Assembly: GCA_032191485.1 (NCBI GenBank)
Contig: JAVDOI010000004.1
Coordinates: forward strand, 16,519,443-16,583,442
DNA from: Leptoclinus maculatus
Taxonomy: Eukaryota; Chordata; Actinopteri; Perciformes; Stichaeidae
DNA length: 64,000 nt
Direction: 5' to 3'
Shown piece after piece: positions 58,754-64,000 of this stretch. The translations under genes and the position numbers were made by a program. The notes beneath the pieces were generated by a model, which was not told the DNA's origin, searched no databases, and saw only the letters and a list, made by a program, of their open reading frames with translations. How positions within the stretch are numbered: position 1 is the first letter of the stretch; each line of letters opens with the position of its first letter.

Positions 58754-58997
58754 ATGTCAGCAGGCAGGGTGAACCCGGAGGAGGTTTTGGCAAAGCTGAA
58801 GAAAGACGTACGTTCCTTGCTCATTTCATCAAAGATGGGCTTGGACGCCGATCAGCTCAGGCGAGACTATGTCTCCATGATGGGGCATCCCATGCCCCTG
58901 AAACTCCTGGGCTTCAGACACATCATGGATATGGTGAAGGAGATGCCTGACGTGGTGTCTGTTAACTTCAGGGTAGATGGCAGCACATTTTTAAAGG
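58754..58997 (+). CDS. tdrd5: tdrd5 first coding exon: LOTUS domain 1
   Basis: 81 codons, ending phase 1. EVLAKLKKDVRSLLISSKMG, then LRRDYVSMMGHPMPLKLLGF and MVKEMPDVVSV, matching the human first LOTUS domain (KEIRSLLIS, LPLRILGYRS, DMPDVV). Confidence 0.92.
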
Positions 58998-61900
58998 GTA
59001 ATGTCCTTTGAACACTGTCAATTCAGCATTGAGGGGAAAAAAATGCATGCAAGTCCTCTCAAACATTTACCTATCAAACATTTGAACAAGTTTCCTATAC
59101 TTCATGCTGTCACCTTTTTACATGTCCGCAATCGCAGCTGTTAGTGACGATTCCACCCGAAACATTGAGGCACTAGTAGCTAGGCAGCGTCTGCCCAAGT
59201 CCACCAAGAAGACTCGGAGGGGAGGTGTGAGTTACTTCTCGACCCGCTACTGTCACCCGTCCTCTGCTGTGGTCCTCCCCAGAAGAGCTCATGCTCCTCT
59301 CTCTGTCCCCGCCCAGCTCAGGGCACAGCTCCGCATACTGCTCTCCCAGGTATGACTTGAATGTAACCTGTGAGGTTTAGCTTTTTTTTGACAAATGATG
59401 TCAAAACTGCAGTTGACTATTCAAACACACCCTACAAAATCAGAGAAGTAGTGTTCTATATGTTGTTTTTTTCTAACAAAAAGCATTTAGCTCTGTTACT
59501 GCAGAATGTTTCTTGTAACGAAGCGGCCTCTCTCCCCAGGGTCCACTCAGGTTGTCTGACCTGGAGTCCAGCTTCCTGCGCTGCTACGGCCACCCGCTGC
59601 GTGTCCACAACTACGGCTTCTACTCCACTGGAGAGATGCTGGAGGCAGTGGCGGACCTAGTCCGTATTGAGCAGGGCAGGCTGGGATCAATTCTGATCTT
59701 GAAGGAACATGTGCAGCCCAGGCCGCTGCCCATACCGACCAGCTTATCAAAGACTGGACCCATAAAGTCAGAGTTGCCTCGAACTGTGAACTCAGCCTTC
59801 AAAGTGACAGACACCATATCTCAGACACCAACAAAAACCTCAGGTGATGCATTTACATATTTTTAACACCTTGCTAGAAGGTGTCCCTAAAAGCAATCCA
59901 TACCAGTGTCTTTTAATTGCATTAAGACATGAGCATTGTTGAGATTGGATAGTTGTTTATCTACCCAAAGGGAATGGTTTGTTAATTTGGGTCAGTAATG
60001 TCAAACTAATGCACTGAAAAGCATTGAGCAGGGGCTTTTCATATTTTGTAGCGTTGATGTTATCGTTTGCACCCATTTTTAATTTTTGAAATATTTTTCA
60101 AGTCCCAGTGAAGGAAAGTCCTTTGAACCAGCCAGCCGCTGAGACTACCGTTGGCCCTGTCCATAAAGAGTCAACAACTGGTAACAAGCCACAGGTAGTT
60201 GAGAAGAACCAGGAGGCGAACCCAGAGCAATGTCAGGAAGGTCAGCTCTTTCAGAAACGTGTCCTTGAGGTAAGAAGGTGTCGTACCTGTAACTTGTTCC
60301 TTACAACAAGACATGAGACATGAACTTGAAAAGGGGGGGAAAGGTGACCACACATGGACAGTATTCCTGGATAAATATACACAAGTGCATTATCTTTGGT
60401 CTTTCTACTTGAATTCTATGTCAGCTGGAGGAGGAGCTTCGCCAGCGAATCCTGGAGAATGGAGTCGCTGGCACCATTAGTCCGGAGCTGAAGGACAAGC
60501 TGCGAGAAGTCAGAATTACTGCTACTTTCAAAGCAGATGTCTTAGTGCCACTAGTGACTACAAGCTTCTAATATGCTTTGCTTCAAATGTTACCAGGACC
60601 ATGGTTACAATTCTTGTAATTCGTTTGTTCATGACTCTCTGCAGGTTGTAGGTCAGACCAGTGGTGGATTGTCAGTGCACGCTCTGCCTGCTGAGTACAA
60701 GGTAAAAAATACAAAAAGATAGCCATGCAGTTCTCCTGTTCACCTTCATAGTGTCACATGAGGTCGTGGGGTTGGGAGCTTCAGAACTCATTCATGTGAG
60801 GACCTGGCTTAAGTCTTTCCTGATCAAGCTAAATAGAAAGTGTTGGGTTCACTGTTTTGGTTTTCTTTCTTGCTTTTTTTAAGCACCGTACTGATCTAGA
60901 AAGTACTTCACTGACATTTAGCCCACCTGCTCCTACTAGTGATCAGGAAGCGAGCAAGTGACAAAGCTGTTCTTCGGTTCAGATGATAATGAAAGATGTG
61001 TTTTGCTCCTCAGAGGCTTTTCGGTGAGGAACTCCCGCTGCAACAGAGCGGCTTTGTCAGTGTCATCGAACTGGTCAGTGTCATGAGTGACACCTTCCAC
61101 CTGAAACCTGTCATGAGTCAAATTGGGCAACACTGCATAGTCATGGACATACAGGACAGTGGCAATACACAACCAGGTGTGTATGTGTTTCAGAAACCAG
61201 CCGCCAATATCGCCCTAATTACTTCATAATGCTTGGAATGTCAAAATGGTGGAAAATGTCTCACTAGGACAACATTTTGTTTCTGTAATCAATGACATGT
61301 TGTAATCAATGGTAGTGTCTGGCATATCATGTGGCAAAGCTTACTAGTGGAACAATGGCTTTCAACTAAGCAGGAAATGTATTTTCTTTCATTTCTAGAC
61401 TCGAAGGTGACTGAGTCTTCTTGGGAAGGCAAACTGGAAGGAGACGATGATGGCATCACAGCAGATGATGAGAACAAGGAACTGGAGACCAGTAACAATT
61501 CCAAGACCCATGAAATGGTTCGGCAATATCTAATTGATCGTGTTGTTTTACATTACTAGGCTCAAAGAACAATCATAAAAAACAGAGACCCAAATACAGA
61601 TTTTATCAAGTAATCAGAGCATCACATGGTGTGATACCAGTGCAAATCATGAACTTTCACTGCACTTAACAAGCAGATGTCAATGCCCCATTTTTAGTGT
61701 ACCCTGTGTAAAATGTTGATTGTGTCCATAAATGCTGGTTAGACAACTCTGAAACCTGTTATTACTTTTTAAAAGTGCTGTAGACTAATACTGAACATAG
61801 AGTAAAGCGCGAGTAGATTACAAAGTCTATGCACAGACGCGATGAGACTGGAGTGACGCGAATTTGCGATGGCGCGATTGACGTTGACAATTTTCAACTC

Positions 61901-64000
61901 GGGCGGAAAAAAACGCCTGACGCTGCGGCGTGATAGCCTATCAGCGTTGAGAAATGGCTTAAGTTAATAATGGCTTCCAGGGCGATAAGCCACGCCCCCT
62001 CTCCGGCGCGATTAGCGCAAATGGTGCGAATCACGCGAATGACCACAAATGGTCCCGCGCGAGTGACGCGGCGCGAGTGACGCGGCGCGAGTGACGCGGC
62101 GCGAATTGGTGTCAACGCACCTTAACACTGCTGTGTAGCGGTCACCACTCTCACTTTACATTTGATCTGTCCTCCTGTAGATGTCTCCGATGTACGCTGC
62201 CATTCAGGTGCATTGCAGCCCTGCGGTGCCCCCGGATGCCCTGCAGAGTCAACGTCTCAAACCACCGACACGCCATGGTGCTCGAGAGCTGGTAGAAGTC
62301 CTGGTGGAACATGTGAATTCGCCTGGACATTTCTACATCAGCTTCAGCGAGAGTGAGGAGGCCCGCGCTTTGGAGGACATGATGATGGAGATGAGGTGGT
62401 GGACACGCTAGTGGCAGCTTACTCAAATGATAATGTACTCACACATTCCTGTGCTTATTGCAAAGTAGGGGTCCTCTTTGGAATTGCAGTATAGTCATTA
62501 ATATAATACATAATGTATTTACCATTTCATCATGCCTGGCACTCTCTCTATGTCGAATGATATCACTCTATCTGATGGGCAGTTCAAATATCTGTATTTT
62601 CCGAGTGGGGTTCATCATAACATGGAACAAAATAGTCATTTAGCTTGACCAAGGAATAATAAATATATGTGTACAAGTTTGAAATGTAGCCCCCCAAATT
62701 TAGTTCCTCTTGAGGCATGGCAGTAAGTAAAGAAATAAGGGGAAAGAAGCTGAATAACATACCGAACACCTATCCCTGTTATTCGGTGGGGTTTAGAACG
62801 TGCCGAGCAACCTGCTTATTGGCTGGGGCTTACAGCCCTACATGAGGTCCAAATGCTCTTTGCTGATGCCCAGAAGAGACCCGAACACAGCAAATAAGAG
62901 GACAACTGGTAGACTAGGTCCAACAATGTTCTGAATTGTCAGAAGAAAATGGCATAAAACCAAACACTGACAGCAGCTGTACGGTTGAAGGACTGTTTTT
63001 TTAAATCACAAAACTTCGCTGTAAAACATCACAAAATGTATGCAACACTGCTCAACATAAACTTTTTACATTTCAAGCTTCCTGATGCCTCTATATGAAC
63101 AATGACACCCTGTGTCTTCTGTCGCCTCTAGACGATGTTACACCTGTCCCGAGGTGTCGGAGCGTTACCGCCTCCCTGAGCGATTTGTCCGACCAGGTCA
63201 AGTCTGCTGTGTGTCACCCAAAGGAATGTGGTTCTACCGGGTAGTGATCCATCAGATCATCAGCCCCACTGAGGTCGAGGTGTACTACGTCGACTATGGT
63301 GACGTCATCACAGCACAGAGAGCCAACCTAATGTTCCTCAAGTAGGGACATCTCAACATTTAAGCACTTAAACAATCCAACTAGTACTACCACTACTGCT
63401 ACTCTGCTAATAAATATCTGCTGTGCTCTCTACTGTTCATCTCCATTTCTTCAGGTCTTGTTATTCAATTCTTCCGGCACACGCAGTTCCGTCTTCACTC
63501 GCTGGAATTAAACCCAGCACTGTAAGTCTGACAGCATATTTACTCATATGTGAGCTCTTCTCAGTACCACAGTGGTCATCTGTACTATAGACGGTGTTGG
63601 ATTTATATGTATACTATATACTTGCCTTTGATTTGGTTATTTATAATACTCAACATTAGTGTTGAGTATTTTACGTGGCCCCTCCCACAGCGTCATGATT
63701 ATTTTTGTTCAAATGTTCCATAAGAAAGTAATACAAGCACAAAACAATGGTTGGGTGCTATATTGTTGTAAAAAAAGTAAGTAGTGTGTAATTGTTTTAT
63801 ACTTTCATCTTTTCAAAGTCAAACTGTCACGCTGCAGACAGAATGTTCTGTTACATGGAGTTTTAGGAGTAAGAGTGTTGTGGTTTGCCTCTTTGCAGGG
63901 CAGCTGGACTGCTGAGGCCGTGGCTTCTTTCCAGAAGCTGTGCTCCGATCGCTCCCTGGTGGGCGCTTTGGATTGTTACTCTGGAGATGTGCTTCAGCTC
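58754..64000 (+). CDS. tdrd5: tdrd5, 5' part: LOTUS- and Tudor-domain germ-granule protein (cut by window end)
   Basis: Exons: 58754-58997, 59138-59349, 59540-59843, 60103-60269, 60425-60508, 60645-60701, 61014-61176, 61399-61517, 62181-62395, 63132-63341, 63455-63521, 63899-64000 (runs off). Phases agree; about 648 residues are visible of a protein near 980 in human. It has three LOTUS domains, then a Tudor domain. TDRD5 acts in male germ cells in chromatoid bodies/nuage, supporting piRNA production and transposon silencing. The ATG at 58754 sits right after an acceptor and gives MSAGRVNPEEVLAKL, aligning with the short N-terminus before the first LOTUS domain in human. The junction 61517/62181 uses a poor donor (GTTCGG) and needs confirmation. 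Neighbours nphs2 and axdnd1 are the same as in human. Confidence 0.92.
59138..59843 (+). CDS. tdrd5: tdrd5 exons 2-3: linker and LOTUS domain 2
   Basis: Exon 59138-59349 gives a basic linker (RQRLPKSTKKTRRGG) and starts the second LOTUS domain (LRAQLRILLSQ). Exon 59540-59843 continues it (LSDLESSFLRCYGHPLRV, YGFYSTGEMLEAVADLVRI) and runs into a polar linker. Confidence 0.9.
60425..61176 (+). CDS. tdrd5: tdrd5 exons 5-7: LOTUS domain 3
   Basis: Exons 60425-60508, 60645-60701 and 61014-61176 together give a third winged-helix LOTUS unit: LEEELRQRILENG, GGLSVHALPAEYKRLFGEEL and FVSVIELVSVMSDTF. The surrounding exons (60103-60269, 61399-61517) are acidic/polar linkers. Confidence 0.85.
61800..62125. 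repeat. GC-rich interspersed repeat with a short tandem array, in a tdrd5 intron
   Basis: An abrupt rise in GC and CpG compared with its flanks, full of GCGCGA/GACGCG words. At about 62057-62102 a 14-bp unit (GCGCGAGTGACGCG) is repeated about three times without change. It looks like an inserted element; I cannot name the family and see no clear terminal repeats or target duplication. Confidence 0.6.
63132..63341 (+). CDS. tdrd5: tdrd5 exon 10: Tudor domain core
   Basis: Encodes RPGQVCCVSP, then MWFYRVVIHQI and EVEVYYVDYGDVIT, the classical extended-Tudor barrel with its aromatic YVDYGD strand. Methyl-arginine binding is inferred from the family. Confidence 0.92.

Noticed and set aside
1..64000. 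CRISPR arrays, bacterial operons, rRNA genes
   Set aside because: None seen. All tandem repeats are eukaryotic microsatellites or the 14-bp GC-rich array, and all genes are spliced.

Overview
The window is vertebrate nuclear DNA, most probably from a ray-finned (teleost) fish. It holds short, clearly spliced exons with GT..AG borders, many long (CA)n/(TG)n tracts, a fish-type non-autonomous hAT element, and exons that translate to recognisable vertebrate proteins. I joined exons by hand from splice sites and reading phase. The joined lengths are close to those I recall for the human proteins.

Layout from left to right. (1) 1358-16196, + strand: the C-terminal half of dennd1b (Rab35 exchange factor), followed by a long AT-rich 3' UTR to about 20.3 kb. 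(2) 21843-41102, - strand: a complete crb1 (Crumbs polarity protein; 16 EGF-like and 3 laminin-G domains, membrane span, ERLI tail), tail-to-tail with dennd1b. (3) 22253-23167, - strand: inside the last intron of crb1, a complete three-exon crb3-like mini-gene (about 130 aa) with its own signal peptide, membrane span and ERLV tail. (4) 42228-51737, + strand: axdnd1, head-to-head with crb1 across about 1.1 kb. (5) 52272-55659, - strand: nphs2 (podocin), tail-to-tail with axdnd1. (6) 58754-64000, + strand: the 5' part of tdrd5 (three LOTUS domains and the first Tudor domain), cut by the window end.

In human, as I recall, CRB1-DENND1B sit at 1q31.3 and AXDND1-NPHS2-TDRD5 at 1q25.2. Here the two blocks adjoin. 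Crumbs and podocin act in epithelial polarity and the slit diaphragm, DENND1B in endocytic traffic, AXDND1 and TDRD5 in spermatogenesis. This is a syntenic neighbourhood, not one pathway.

The most interesting part is the 3' end of crb1. It offers three alternative C-termini: a read-through anchor, an ERLV tail exon and an ERLI tail exon. All splice in phase 0, so crb1 and the nested crb3-like unit could exchange tails. DENND1 and CRB genes are also paired at the other human paralogous loci (CRB2-DENND1A, CRB3-DENND1C). The nested unit may therefore be a relic of how CRB3 arose. Other oddities are a 45-nt microexon in crb1, a podocin that has lost a conserved C-terminal stretch, a large inverted repeat and an intact hAT insertion.
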